From positions 192,001 to 256,000 of the forward strand of contig NZ_CP025536.1 of assembly GCF_002953735.1 (NCBI RefSeq): a DNA stretch of 64,000 bases, read 5' to 3'. Source of the DNA: Streptococcus pluranimalium. GTDB taxonomy: Bacteria; Bacillota; Bacilli; Lactobacillales; Streptococcaceae. Below are positions 36,988 to 45,647 of the stretch, piece after piece (the stretch's first letter is position 1; the number at the start of each line of letters is the position of its first letter). Made by a program: the position numbers and the translations under genes. Below the pieces are notes generated by a model. It saw only the letters and a list, made by a program, of their open reading frames with translations. It was not told where the DNA came from and ran no database searches.

Positions 36988-37437
36988 TAAAAATATAGTG
37001 AAAAACAATAATTTTTTTGAGGAAAGAAGCTTCTTAGCTAATTTTAGTGAACAGGTTATTAAGCTAGTTGAAATCATTATTATATTCATATGACGTTAGA
37101 AACTATTGCAAGGTAGTAGATTTATGAGGGTTTTTTAATAACCTCTCATAAGGGATTACGTGTGTCTGTAGATTATTAATCGTTTTAATAAGATAATGAT
37201 AAGCAACTATGATGAAGGTGATCGAGATGTAAATAAACCTTGCCATAGCTTGTAACTATATGCTACTCTAGTAATTGCCAAATAGCTAAATGACATCAGT
37301 CGTGTTAAAATAGAAAAATATTTGAATAGACTTATTTTGAAATCAATAAATAGCTTTTTTCAGTGTCTTCCTTAAGTAATGTGAGCTTTGAAAATCAGAG
37401 AACGACTAGCGCAAAATACCTATCATTTTATATTGTA
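36988..37437. other. Intergenic region without recognisable gene
   Basis: AT-rich sequence between divergent units. A small hairpin TTATGAG/CTCATAA is visible near 37119-37150. No coding frame with a ribosome site was found. Confidence 0.45.
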
Positions 37438-37630
37438 GGCGCTAGAGCAGGTGAGGTCTAACAGAGGAGACCAGCGCTCACAATGGAAAAATTACTGTAA
37501 ACAGCTAACTTTTTGCGAGGGAGTTTCCGCTTCTCATTTGAAGGTAATAGACTCTCTAACCTGTAGTGCTTGGTTCTATAATAGTTTTCTGTTATGGTAT
37601 GCTAGCCACATAAGGGGCGCTAGAAAGAGT
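37438..37630 (+). promoter_or_regulatory. Structured RNA candidate upstream of the SAM hydrolase/ECF operon
   Basis: GCGCT (37439-37443) pairs with AGCGC (37473-37477) and GGTCT (37455-37459) with AGACC (37468-37472). The bulged GTGAG (37451-37455) can pair with CTCAC just 3' of the stem (37477-37481), a possible pseudoknot. A second GGCGCTAGA (37616-37624) repeats the first stem's 5' side and could compete for AGCGC. No known riboswitch consensus was recognised. The frame that runs through 37451-37642 has no ribosome site and is not called a gene. Confidence 0.35.
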
Positions 37631-37694
37631 AGTCGTTTCTGAACAAGTCCAATATAAAATCAGTGGCTTAATGAAGTCACTTGAAAGGGAAATT

Positions 37695-38540
37695 ATGTCG
37701 AATAAACTCTTGGTTTTACAGTCAGATTTTGGTTTGGTGGATGGCGCTGTGTCAGCTATGATTGGGGTTGCTCTTCAAGAAGATCCAAGTCTCGGTGTTC
37801 ATCATTTAACTCATGATATCACACCTTATCATACTTTTGAGGCTAGCTATCGGCTCTTTCAGACGATTGAATATTGGCCAGAAGGTACAACTTTTGTCTC
37901 TGTTGTTGACCCAGGTGTTGGCTCATCGCGCAAGAGCGTGGTAGCTCTAACTGAGCAAAATCAGTATATTGTCACGCCTGATAATGGGACCTTGTCGCAT
38001 ATCAAACGCCATATTGGTATTAAGGCAGTTCGTGAAATTTCTGAGGTGGAAAATCGCCGTCAAAACACGGAGCATTCTTATACCTTCCATGGTCGTGATG
38101 TTTATGCCTATACCGGTGCCAAGTTGGCTTCGGGTCATATTTCTTTTGAAGAAGTTGGACCTGAACTCTCAGTTGATCAGATTTTAGAAGTGGCAGAAGT
38201 GGAAACGCAGGTAGCAGAGTCACAGATTTCAGGGGCTATTGACATTCTTGATGTTCGTTTTGGTTCCTTGTGGACGTCGATTAGCCGTGAGGAGTTTCAA
38301 CATTTGTCGCCAAGTTTTGGTGATCGATTTGAAGTGACGATTTCCCACCATGACCTTTTGATTTATCAAAATCAGGTCACCTATGGCAAATCCTTTGCTG
38401 ATGTGGGACTAGGTCAGCCGATTTTATACATCAATTCACTCTATCGTGTCGGACTAGCCATTAACCAAGGATCCTTCGCTAAAGCTTATAATGTCGGCGT
38501 TGGATCAAGTTGGCGCATTAGCATTAAAAAAATTAAGTAA
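37695..38540 (+). CDS. S-adenosyl-L-methionine hydrolase (adenosine-forming), DUF62 family
   Basis: 281 residues from ATG 37695 (AAAGGGAAATT upstream). Family blocks: LLVLQSDFGLVDGAVSAMIGVA (catalytic Asp), FVSVVDPGVGSSRKSVV, IVTPDNGTLSHI and TFHGRDVYAYTGAKLASG. Enzymes of this family split SAM with water to adenosine and methionine. It is the first gene of an operon with an ECF transporter of unknown substrate, an association also seen in other streptococci. Soluble, no signal peptide. Confidence 0.9.
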   Translation: MSNKLLVLQSDFGLVDGAVSAMIGVALQEDPSLGVHHLTHDITPYHTFEASYRLFQTIEYWPEGTTFVSVVDPGVGSSRKSVVALTEQNQYIVTPDNGTLSHIKRHIGIKAVREISEVENRRQNTEHSYTFHGRDVYAYTGAKLASGHISFEEVGPELSVDQILEVAEVETQVAESQISGAIDILDVRFGSLWTSISREEFQHLSPSFGDRFEVTISHHDLLIYQNQVTYGKSFADVGLGQPILYINSLYRVGLAINQGSFAKAYNVGVGSSWRISIKKIK

Positions 38541-38556
38541 AAGGATTTAAAAGATT

Positions 38557-39105
38557 ATGAAAAACAATTCTATTAAAACGGTCGTTGCTACAGGTATCGG
38601 CGCAGCTCTATTTGTGATTATTGGGATTTTGGTCAATATTCCAACAGCCATTCCTAATACCAGTATCCAGTTACAGTATGCTGTTCTAGCTTTGTTTGCT
38701 GTGATTTATGGTCCAACAGTTGGTTTCTTCTCAGGTTTTATCGGTCACGCGCTTAAGGATGCTCTTCAATACGGATCTCCTTGGTGGACTTGGGTCTTGG
38801 TGTCAGGTCTTGTTGGTCTTGTTATTGGTTTAATTAGCCGTAAAATTGACATCAATAAGGGTTATGTAACTGCCAAAGACTATGTTATTTTTAATGCAAC
38901 ACAAGTAGTTATCAATGTTTTAGGTTGGGGCTTGATTGCACCTTATGCAGATGTTATTATTTATAGTGAACCATCCAATAAAGTATATGCTCAAGGCTTT
39001 TTATCAGCCTTGGTTAACATTTTGACAGTTGGGATTGGTGGCAGCTTGCTTCTGGCTTTGTACGCTAAAACGCGTACAAAAAAAGGAAGTTTGACTAAAG
39101 ATTAG
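38557..39105 (+). CDS. ECF transporter S component, UPF0397 family
   Basis: 182 residues, five to six membrane helices ([54 protein letters not shown]). UPF0397 proteins are substrate-binding S components of energy-coupling-factor vitamin-type transporters; the substrate is not established. It is followed by its own ATPase and T genes, so this is a dedicated (group I-like) system. Coupling with the SAM hydrolase suggests a purine- or methionine-related ligand, an inference only. Confidence 0.88.
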   Translation: MKNNSIKTVVATGIGAALFVIIGILVNIPTAIPNTSIQLQYAVLALFAVIYGPTVGFFSGFIGHALKDALQYGSPWWTWVLVSGLVGLVIGLISRKIDINKGYVTAKDYVIFNATQVVINVLGWGLIAPYADVIIYSEPSNKVYAQGFLSALVNILTVGIGGSLLLALYAKTRTKKGSLTKD

Positions 39106-39118
39106 GAGTCAATAGGGT

Positions 39119-39167
39119 ATAAGTGGAGTGCTGTCCAAGCTTGGAGGAGTTTGGTCCACTCCCTTAT
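39119..39167 (+). other. Hairpin between the S and ATPase genes
   Basis: ATAAG-GGAGTG pairs with CACTCC-CTTAT (one bulged T), with CCAAGCTTGG inside. There is only a weak T-run, so it may tune the S to ATPase ratio rather than end transcription. Confidence 0.45.
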
Positions 39168-39189
39168 TTGCTTTAATGAGTGACGAAAA

Positions 39190-40860
39190 ATGACAAAGTA
39201 TATTTGTTTTGAAGACTTTTCGTTTACCTATGATGCTCAGACTACTCCCACTTTAAAGGGGATTAATCTAACGATTGAGCAGGGTGAGAAAGTCTTAATT
39301 TTAGGACCATCAGGCAGTGGTAAATCCACTTTAGGCCAATGTTTAAATGGGATCATTCCTGGAACCTACTCCGGGACAATGTCTGGAAAGTTAACCATTG
39401 CTGGTCAAGAGGCTGAAAAACTGTCTATCTATGACCGGTCTTTTTTGGTGTCTACTGTTTTACAAGACCCAGATGGTCAGTTCATCGGACTTAGTGTGGC
39501 AGAAGATGTTGCTTTTGCCTTGGAAAATGATCAGGTGGCTCATGCTGAAATGGCAGAGCGCGTTGCCGAGTGGACAGCCAGACTAGACTTGGAACAATTG
39601 CTTCACCATCGTCCCCAGGACTTATCGGGAGGTCAAAAGCAGAGGGTTAGTTTGGCAGGTGTCTTGATTGATGAGAGTCCTATCTTACTATTTGATGAGC
39701 CTTTGGCTAATTTAGATCCAAAGGCTGGTCAGGAAACCATGCACTTGATTGACCGTATGCACCAAGAAGTCGGTGCGACAACTCTTATCATCGAGCATCG
39801 TTTGGAAGACGTTTTAGAAATTGATATTGACCGAATTGTTTTGATGGCTGATGGGGAAATTCTTTATAACGGAAAAGCAAATGACTTGTTGTCTAGTGAT
39901 TTATTAGTTGACAATGGCATCAGAGAACCGCTTTACCTGACGGTTTTAAAGGCTTTAGGGCATGATTTGAAGGATAAAAATCATTTAGCTGATTTAGCAA
40001 AACTATCCTTACCAGCCTTAACAGTACCATCAGTGGAACAAGCATTAAAGACAGAATCTAGTAAGCCTTTACTTGAAGTCAACCATTTGACGGCTGGTTA
40101 CTCCCCTGAAAATCCTATTTTGAAGTGTCTGTCATTTACCGTTTCAAAAGGTGAACTTGTTGCCGTAGTTGGTAAGAATGGTACAGGAAAGTCAACACTA
40201 GCCAAGGCACTTTGTGCTTATTTGCCTATGAAAGGCGACCTGCTCTATAAGGGGCATTGCATTGTTAATGATTCCATAAAAGAAAGGGCGGAGCGGATTG
40301 GCTACGTCTTGCAGAATCCTAATCAGATGATTAGTCAAACTATGATTTGGGATGAAGTAGCCCTTGGGCTAAGACTTCGTGGTATCGAAGAATCTGAAAT
40401 TACTGAGCGCGTGGAAGACGTTTTGCGAGTTTGTGGACTTTATCCTTATCGTAAATGGCCGATTTCTGCCCTGTCTTTTGGGCAGAAGAAGCGCGTGACG
40501 ATTGCTTCTATTCTAGTTTTGAATCCACAAATCTTGATTTTAGATGAGCCAACGGCGGGACAAGACCAGAGAACTTATCAGGAAATCATGTCCTTTCTCA
40601 AAGAGCTCAGCGCAGCAGGACATACGATTGTGATGATTACCCATGATATGCAGTTGATGTTGGATTATGCCGACCGCTGTCTTGTTGTGGCGGATCGTAC
40701 CATTATCGCGGATGATAAGCCACAGACAGTTTTATCTAATCCAGAACTAGTCAAAAAAGCTCATCTCAAACCAACATCACTTTATGACTTGGCTCAAAAA
40801 ATAGGGCAAGCTCCTGAAGTGGTCACGGCCTATTACCAATCCTTAAAGGGAGGTGTCTAA
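39190..40860 (+). CDS. ECF transporter double ATPase (two fused ABC domains)
   Basis: 556 residues, YkoD-like tandem ATPase. First domain: Walker [10 protein letters not shown], signature LSGGQKQR, Walker [10 protein letters not shown]. Second domain from about residue 295: Walker [10 protein letters not shown], signature LSFGQKKR, Walker [10 protein letters not shown]. One polypeptide therefore replaces the usual EcfA/EcfA' pair. It ends 1 nt before the T-component ATG. No clear SD sequence precedes ATG 39190, which may lower its yield. Confidence 0.93.
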   Translation: MTKYICFEDFSFTYDAQTTPTLKGINLTIEQGEKVLILGPSGSGKSTLGQCLNGIIPGTYSGTMSGKLTIAGQEAEKLSIYDRSFLVSTVLQDPDGQFIGLSVAEDVAFALENDQVAHAEMAERVAEWTARLDLEQLLHHRPQDLSGGQKQRVSLAGVLIDESPILLFDEPLANLDPKAGQETMHLIDRMHQEVGATTLIIEHRLEDVLEIDIDRIVLMADGEILYNGKANDLLSSDLLVDNGIREPLYLTVLKALGHDLKDKNHLADLAKLSLPALTVPSVEQALKTESSKPLLEVNHLTAGYSPENPILKCLSFTVSKGELVAVVGKNGTGKSTLAKALCAYLPMKGDLLYKGHCIVNDSIKERAERIGYVLQNPNQMISQTMIWDEVALGLRLRGIEESEITERVEDVLRVCGLYPYRKWPISALSFGQKKRVTIASILVLNPQILILDEPTAGQDQRTYQEIMSFLKELSAAGHTIVMITHDMQLMLDYADRCLVVADRTIIADDKPQTVLSNPELVKKAHLKPTSLYDLAQKIGQAPEVVTAYYQSLKGGV

Positions 40861-40861
40861 T

Positions 40862-41689
40862 ATGGCGAATCGCTTATTGGGCTATCAGCCTGGGCAAGGT
40901 TTTTTGTACCAGCTGTCAGGCACAAGTAAACTCCTCTTTTTCATTTTAGTTTCGGTAGCAGTCATGACCAGCTATGATACACGTTTTCTTATCATCGTTA
41001 GTTTGGCCTCGCTTTTATTATTTAAAAAGGCTGGTATTAAATGGAAGGATGTCTCCTTCGTTTTTGCCTTTGTTGGCGTTTTCGCCCTACTGAATATCTT
41101 GATGATTTACTTATTTGCTCCTCATTATGGAGTGGATTTGTATGACTCTAAGACCCTCTTGCTCGATGGTCCTGGACCCTATGACATCACTCTAGAAGAG
41201 CTCTTTTACCTCTTTAATGTGGCGGTTAAATACTTATCAACCCTACCTTTGGCTGTGATTTTTCTATTGACCACACACCCGAGTCAGTTCGCTTCAAGCC
41301 TCAACCAGCTAGGACTTCCCTATCGTTTTGCTTATGCGGTTAGCCTAACTCTTCGCTATATTCCCGATTTGCAGGAAGATTTTGGAACCATCCGAAAAGC
41401 TCAAGAAGCACGAGGCTTGGAGTTGTCCAAGAAAGCCTCATTACTATCCAGGATTAAAGGTAATATCCAAATCATCACACCGCTGATTTTTTCATCGCTT
41501 GAGCGTATTGAAACCATATCAACCGCTATGGAATTGCGCCGCTTCGGCCGCTACAAAAAAAGAAGCTGGTATCAAGCTAAAGCATGGACCAAGAAAGACA
41601 GTCTTCTCATCCTCCTTAGCATTATCATCGTCGCTATCACCATCAGCCTCTTTTATGTCAATGGCGGCAGATTTTACAATCCGTTTTGA
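40862..41689 (+). CDS. ECF transporter transmembrane (T) component
   Basis: 275 residues from ATG 40862 (GGGAGG 8 nt upstream, in the last codons of the ATPase). CbiQ/EcfT family, about five membrane helices, with the cytoplasmic coupling motifs containing Ala-Arg-Gly (RKAQEARGLEL) and ERIETISTAMELRRFGRYKKR. It joins the S component to the ATPases. Confidence 0.92.
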   Translation: MANRLLGYQPGQGFLYQLSGTSKLLFFILVSVAVMTSYDTRFLIIVSLASLLLFKKAGIKWKDVSFVFAFVGVFALLNILMIYLFAPHYGVDLYDSKTLLLDGPGPYDITLEELFYLFNVAVKYLSTLPLAVIFLLTTHPSQFASSLNQLGLPYRFAYAVSLTLRYIPDLQEDFGTIRKAQEARGLELSKKASLLSRIKGNIQIITPLIFSSLERIETISTAMELRRFGRYKKRSWYQAKAWTKKDSLLILLSIIIVAITISLFYVNGGRFYNPF

Positions 41690-41758
41690 GATAGTGGATT
41701 TTATTATATTTAAATTGCAATATTTAATAAAGAATATAAAAATTTTTCATAAATGATA

Positions 41759-41787
41759 TTGTTTCTGTCAGAATTGTATGATAATAT
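41759..41787 (+). promoter_or_regulatory. Promoter of the surface-protein cassette
   Basis: TTGTTT (41759-41764), 17-nt spacer, TAATAT (41782-41787) preceded by TGA (extended -10). The start codon is 34 nt further on. Confidence 0.55.
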
Positions 41788-41821
41788 CAATTGATAGAAA
41801 AAGAAAATATAGGAAATCCGG

Positions 41822-44755
41822 ATGGAACAAAGAAATCAAAAACTGCGTATCGTGAGTGGAGTCCTTTTCAGCTCCGCTCTTTTTATGTCCTCTCAAGTAC
41901 AGGCTCAAGCCGATACAACAGCTAGTCCAGTATCATCAACGGTTGCTAGTCCGGCAACTCCTCCTGAATCCACGAGTAGTAATATTGGTTCTAGTCAACC
42001 AATTGCGACTAGTGGTGATGCTAGCTTGAATAGTCGTTTAGCAAGAGCACAAACGGAAGGTGTCCTTGTTGTTGAAGCACCGACAGAAATAGTAGCGAGT
42101 GCCAGTGATCAGGCTCAGGATTACCAAGCGCAAGTGGCTACCGTCGATGCCGTTACGAAACAATACCAAACTGAAAAAGCTCAGTATCTGAAAAACGACC
42201 AAAATTATAAGGATTACCTGGCTAAACAGTCTCAGTATCAGAAAGAGCTAGCAACTTACCAAGCTTATCAAAAAGAAAAAGCCATTTATGACCAACAGAT
42301 GAAAGCCTACAACCTTGAAAAGGCTAGTTATGATATGGCTTATGCAGAAGCACAAGGTCATACGACAGAGACAGGTTACTTACCAGAAGTGTTAGCACAA
42401 AATCTTATTTTTAGATTGGAACCAGATGCCGTCCAAACAATCACTGGTAAGGTGCTTTCTGATGAGCAATTAAGTAAGGCGATTAAGAATCACGTCGGTT
42501 GGATTGACCCAGGGACAATTTTAGGAAGTCCGAAATTAGTCACGGTGACTAGCCGTCATAAAAACAACAGTGTTTTAATGGCAGTTGGAGATACTGTCGT
42601 CGTCGATTATTCTGATTTGCAGCACTCAAGCTTTTCAGGTCATACGATTAAAACAGTCAGATATACGTATCGCTTGGTATCAACCTCTCATTATTCCGGA
42701 CAAGTTATTTTTCAAGCTCTGAGTGATCCAACAGTCACTTCTTTTACCCATGTCTATCATAAAGATGCTAAAACCTCATCTGCTTTTGATATGGAAATGA
42801 CGGTACAATTCTTTGATGCTAATGGTAAAGAATTGCTTCCAACTCCAGAAAACTATGCCTTGACGAGTTTTGCTAGTTTAAATTCCTTAAATGGCGAAGG
42901 GGAGTATGTTGGTGATTATAATGGGCAATTCCTCCCTATTAATGGTTCAACGATAAGCGTGCAAAATGGTAGGGCAGCTAATTTCACAAACACTAAGCAA
43001 ATTGATGTTGTTGGAGAATGGGATGATAAGGACAATCCTAATGCCTATATTGGAGCTATTGTAGGAAAATCAACAGAACGTATTCGCTTTCATTTTGGCA
43101 ATTCAAAAGGTTCAGCTATCTGGTTTGCCTTTAACTCGGATGTCAAAGTTAGTGGTGGATTGTTAACCCCACCAAAGGCTCCTGTTGCTCCCAAAGTCGT
43201 GATGAAACCACTAGCTCCCAAAGTTGTTGCCAAGCCGGTAGCACCATTAAGACCGATTGTTTTTTACCATCAAGTTAAAGTTATTATTCCCAAACTATCA
43301 CAAGTAGTAAGACCGTCAAAACCAACTAAACGAGCAACCTCTAGTCCAAATAGGGCTAAGGTAAGCCCTAAACCGTCAGTAGCGACAGTTAAAGTCAATA
43401 AGGTAACTTACAAACCTAAACCGATACCGGTATACTATACATCGAACACAGTGTTTTCAACACCAGCTACGTTAAACTATCTTAAGAGTTTTTCTTCTAA
43501 CATAGTTTCTCTACCACCCAAACTTAATCCTGTTAACAAGAAGACATCTATTAAGAAAACAAATAGCTATTATATTGACCAGCTGAGTTCGGAGCAGATT
43601 GATTGGTTTAGAAGAAATATTGGGGTATATGATAAGAAACTTAAAGATTATAATATTTCTAGAGATGAAGTTAGAGCTTTAGTTTCGTACCTTAAAGATG
43701 TTCAAAAAATGGCTATTAAAAAGTACGGAAAAAATAATCATGATAAGATTAATCATGCCGTGGCTAATGCTATTGCTGGAATAAATTATGATCAATCAAA
43801 GGATCAGAAACTCGTTAATGATTTTAATCTTATTGATTATAAAAAAAGTAAATATTATGATAAAGCCTCCAGAGTAGTAAACAGTAGTCACAAAAATTAT
43901 TATAAGGTGGATTTATCGCATATGATGATGCCTATTGCAACCTCTTATAAAAGTGTATGGTGGAAGGAATTGATAAAAACAGCAATGTCCGATACTAGTT
44001 TTGGACGACAAGTTCCGGAATCATTTTTTTGGTTGAATTCATTAGTAGGTGATTTTTATACCAATATAGATCAAATTGACAGAAATGCGGATAATGATGC
44101 TTATATTTTGAAAAAAAGAACCAATAGTCAATCGCCTGATTTGGTTACTAATTTTATCAATTTATATGGAAAGAAGTATAATAGAGCATATACCTATCAA
44201 AAACAATTTGATTCTAATAAGAAAAAGGAAAAACAGGCCCAAATAGCTGCTCGTTTTAGTCTTGGATTGGGGGCTATAGTGGCTGTATCTTTGCTAAAAA
44301 AATTTGGTTCAAAGGTTGTAGCTTTTGTTAAATCTATTCCAAGTAAGGCTAAACAAATAAAAAATACTAAGGTGAAACAAATAACACATCGTTTGAAACC
44401 AGCTGTTAAGGTGGTAAAACGTTATATGAAACCAGCTCCTAAACCGATAAAACGTCATTTGAAACCGGCTGTTAAGATTAAGGCGATAAAACGTTATGTG
44501 AAACCAGTTCTTAAGCCGATAACATATCGTTTGAAACCAGCTATTAAGACGGTGAAGCGTTATGTCAAGCCAGCCATTAGAGCAGTAAAACCTTATATTA
44601 GACCAGTTATTAGAGCAGTAAAACCTTATATTAGACCAGTTATTAGAGCAGTAAAACCTTATATTAGACCAGTTATTAGGGCAGTAAAACCTTATACTCG
44701 TCCCATCACTAGGTTTGTTAAAAAAGTATTTAAGGGTAGAAAAAGGAAGCGTTAA
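41822..44755 (+). CDS. GbpC/antigen I/II-type surface protein with transmembrane segment and polybasic repeat tail
   Basis: 977 residues. Signal peptide 1-30; Ser/Thr/Pro-rich stretch 31-90; Tyr/Lys-rich coiled coil 100-175 like the A region of antigen I/II; GbpC-type adhesin domain about 185-448 (LAQNLIFRLEPDA, GEYVGDYNGQFLPING, IRFHFGNSKGSAIWFAFNSD); Pro/Lys-rich linker 449-575; helical domain 580-800 of unknown kind (VDLSHMMMPIATSYKS, LVGDFYTNIDQIDRNADNDAY); a short hydrophobic segment 811-825; then 150 residues of Lys/Arg/Pro repeats ending KGRKRKR. There is no LPXTG, so it is not sortase anchored. Coding sequence becomes more AT-rich after about 43,560, hinting at a mosaic gene. Probable adhesin; role of the C-terminal half unknown. 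Confidence 0.8.
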   Translation: MEQRNQKLRIVSGVLFSSALFMSSQVQAQADTTASPVSSTVASPATPPESTSSNIGSSQPIATSGDASLNSRLARAQTEGVLVVEAPTEIVASASDQAQDYQAQVATVDAVTKQYQTEKAQYLKNDQNYKDYLAKQSQYQKELATYQAYQKEKAIYDQQMKAYNLEKASYDMAYAEAQGHTTETGYLPEVLAQNLIFRLEPDAVQTITGKVLSDEQLSKAIKNHVGWIDPGTILGSPKLVTVTSRHKNNSVLMAVGDTVVVDYSDLQHSSFSGHTIKTVRYTYRLVSTSHYSGQVIFQALSDPTVTSFTHVYHKDAKTSSAFDMEMTVQFFDANGKELLPTPENYALTSFASLNSLNGEGEYVGDYNGQFLPINGSTISVQNGRAANFTNTKQIDVVGEWDDKDNPNAYIGAIVGKSTERIRFHFGNSKGSAIWFAFNSDVKVSGGLLTPPKAPVAPKVVMKPLAPKVVAKPVAPLRPIVFYHQVKVIIPKLSQVVRPSKPTKRATSSPNRAKVSPKPSVATVKVNKVTYKPKPIPVYYTSNTVFSTPATLNYLKSFSSNIVSLPPKLNPVNKKTSIKKTNSYYIDQLSSEQIDWFRRNIGVYDKKLKDYNISRDEVRALVSYLKDVQKMAIKKYGKNNHDKINHAVANAIAGINYDQSKDQKLVNDFNLIDYKKSKYYDKASRVVNSSHKNYYKVDLSHMMMPIATSYKSVWWKELIKTAMSDTSFGRQVPESFFWLNSLVGDFYTNIDQIDRNADNDAYILKKRTNSQSPDLVTNFINLYGKKYNRAYTYQKQFDSNKKKEKQAQIAARFSLGLGAIVAVSLLKKFGSKVVAFVKSIPSKAKQIKNTKVKQITHRLKPAVKVVKRYMKPAPKPIKRHLKPAVKIKAIKRYVKPVLKPITYRLKPAIKTVKRYVKPAIRAVKPYIRPVIRAVKPYIRPVIRAVKPYIRPVIRAVKPYTRPITRFVKKVFKGRKRKR
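44582..44713 (+). repeat. 33-nt tandem repeat encoding an 11-residue cationic motif
   Basis: Three near-identical 33-nt units begin at 44582, 44615 and 44648, and a diverged fourth at 44681. Each encodes AVKPYIRPVIR. Weaker, older copies (KPAVK.VKRYVKP) extend upstream to about 44390. The near identity suggests recent expansion by slippage or recombination. Confidence 0.85.
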
Positions 44756-44769
44756 TTTGGAGGTTGAAG

Positions 44770-45285
44770 ATGAAAAAAAGACGTATTTTATTGATTAGTT
44801 TATTCGTTTTGCTTGGGATGATTATCTTTAATTTTTGGATTAATTCAGCTTATTATGCGGTTCATTCTAAATATACTAGCCAAGATGAGGTTCCTGGTGT
44901 TATTATAGACCATTTGGATGATGTTATGATTGGTGTTAGAAATGAGCGCTTTGGCGATTATTTTTTACAAGTTGATGGTTCTAGCTCTATTGACTATAAG
45001 TTTTCAGAGGAAGGTGAGAAATCTTTAGATAATATTGGAGGGTATAAGGGGAGTTATTTTTATACTAAAAATAAAAATGGTGTAACTTATATTTATAATT
45101 TAGATAAAAAAATGAAAATACTTAGCATCAGTACAATGGATAATGAAATTCATAAAGTGACTCCAAAAGATCAAGATGAAGTCAAAAAAGATCTTCATGA
45201 ACTAGTTAAACCATTGTTGAAACGGGTTACTAAACCGTTTATCAATCTTCAATGGTTATATGACTTTATTTTTCGTAAGCATTAA
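44770..45285 (+). CDS. Small single-pass membrane protein of unknown function, partner of the surface protein
   Basis: 171 residues from ATG 44770 (TTGGAGG 6 nt upstream). One N-terminal helix (RILLISLFVLLGMIIFNFWI) and an outside domain of about 140 residues, mixed charge, without Cys or recognised motif (VPGVIIDHLDDVMIGVRNERFGDYFLQVDGSSSIDYKF). It begins 14 nt after the surface protein and shares its AT-rich composition, so the two are cotranscribed and probably act together. Could be a chaperone, an immunity-like protein or an assembly factor; none is proven. Confidence 0.65.
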   Translation: MKKRRILLISLFVLLGMIIFNFWINSAYYAVHSKYTSQDEVPGVIIDHLDDVMIGVRNERFGDYFLQVDGSSSIDYKFSEEGEKSLDNIGGYKGSYFYTKNKNGVTYIYNLDKKMKILSISTMDNEIHKVTPKDQDEVKKDLHELVKPLLKRVTKPFINLQWLYDFIFRKH

Positions 45286-45340
45286 TTATTGTAAGTATTA
45301 TTATGAAGTCCTTTATCATAGATTAAAGGTAGAAACAAAA

Positions 45341-45368
45341 AGAGGTTGGGACAAAAGTCCTAACCTCT
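45341..45368. terminator. Terminator of the surface-protein cassette, IS-end-like
   Basis: AGAGGTTGGGAC and GTCCTAACCTCT pair around AAAA. The core GGGACAAAAGTC is the same as at the end of the IS1182 element (11557 read inward on the minus strand), linking this terminator type to the IS target. Confidence 0.75.
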
Positions 45369-45640
45369 CAATTCATTTTAGATTGTCAAGCAAGACGCAG
45401 TGGTTGAATAGGCTCTAATTCACTGATTTTATCAGCTTTTACAGCCTTAACGAATGAGATAAGCCTTGGCTCCTTTAATTTCTAACCTCAAACAGTCACT
45501 TCCTGACTGTTTGAGCTGTGAAGAGGTGGGAGTAAGATAGTCCAGTGAACTGTTTCAGCTCGTCCCCTGAAAAATAGGGAGGTGAGGGGGAGTCGCATTC
45601 TGACGGATGACCGATTTTTCTCCCACTCTCTTTTTAGTCT
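45369..45640. repeat. Intergenic block with inverted repeats, possible small mobile remnant
   Basis: CTCAAACAGTCA (45487-45498) and TGACTGTTTGAG (45504-45515) form a perfect 12-bp stem with a 5-nt loop. Next to it AAGAGGTGGGAG (45521-45532) and CTCCCACTCTCTT (45620-45632) are near-inverted repeats about 90 bp apart, enclosing DNA richer in G and C than its surroundings. No open frame. It looks like a miniature element or a structured RNA gene; the family was not recognised. Confidence 0.4.
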
Positions 45641-45647
45641 GTTTGAC

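Noticed and set aside
37451..37642. 63-codon frame upstream of the SAM hydrolase
   Set aside because: No ribosome site, no recognisable protein, and it runs through the structured leader.
44582..44713. CRISPR array
   Set aside because: The 33-nt units are contiguous, in frame and without spacers, so they are a coding tandem repeat.
41822..44755. Sortase (LPXTG) anchor in the GbpC-domain protein
   Set aside because: No LPXTG-like motif; the hydrophobic segment is followed by about 150 basic residues, not a short charged tail.
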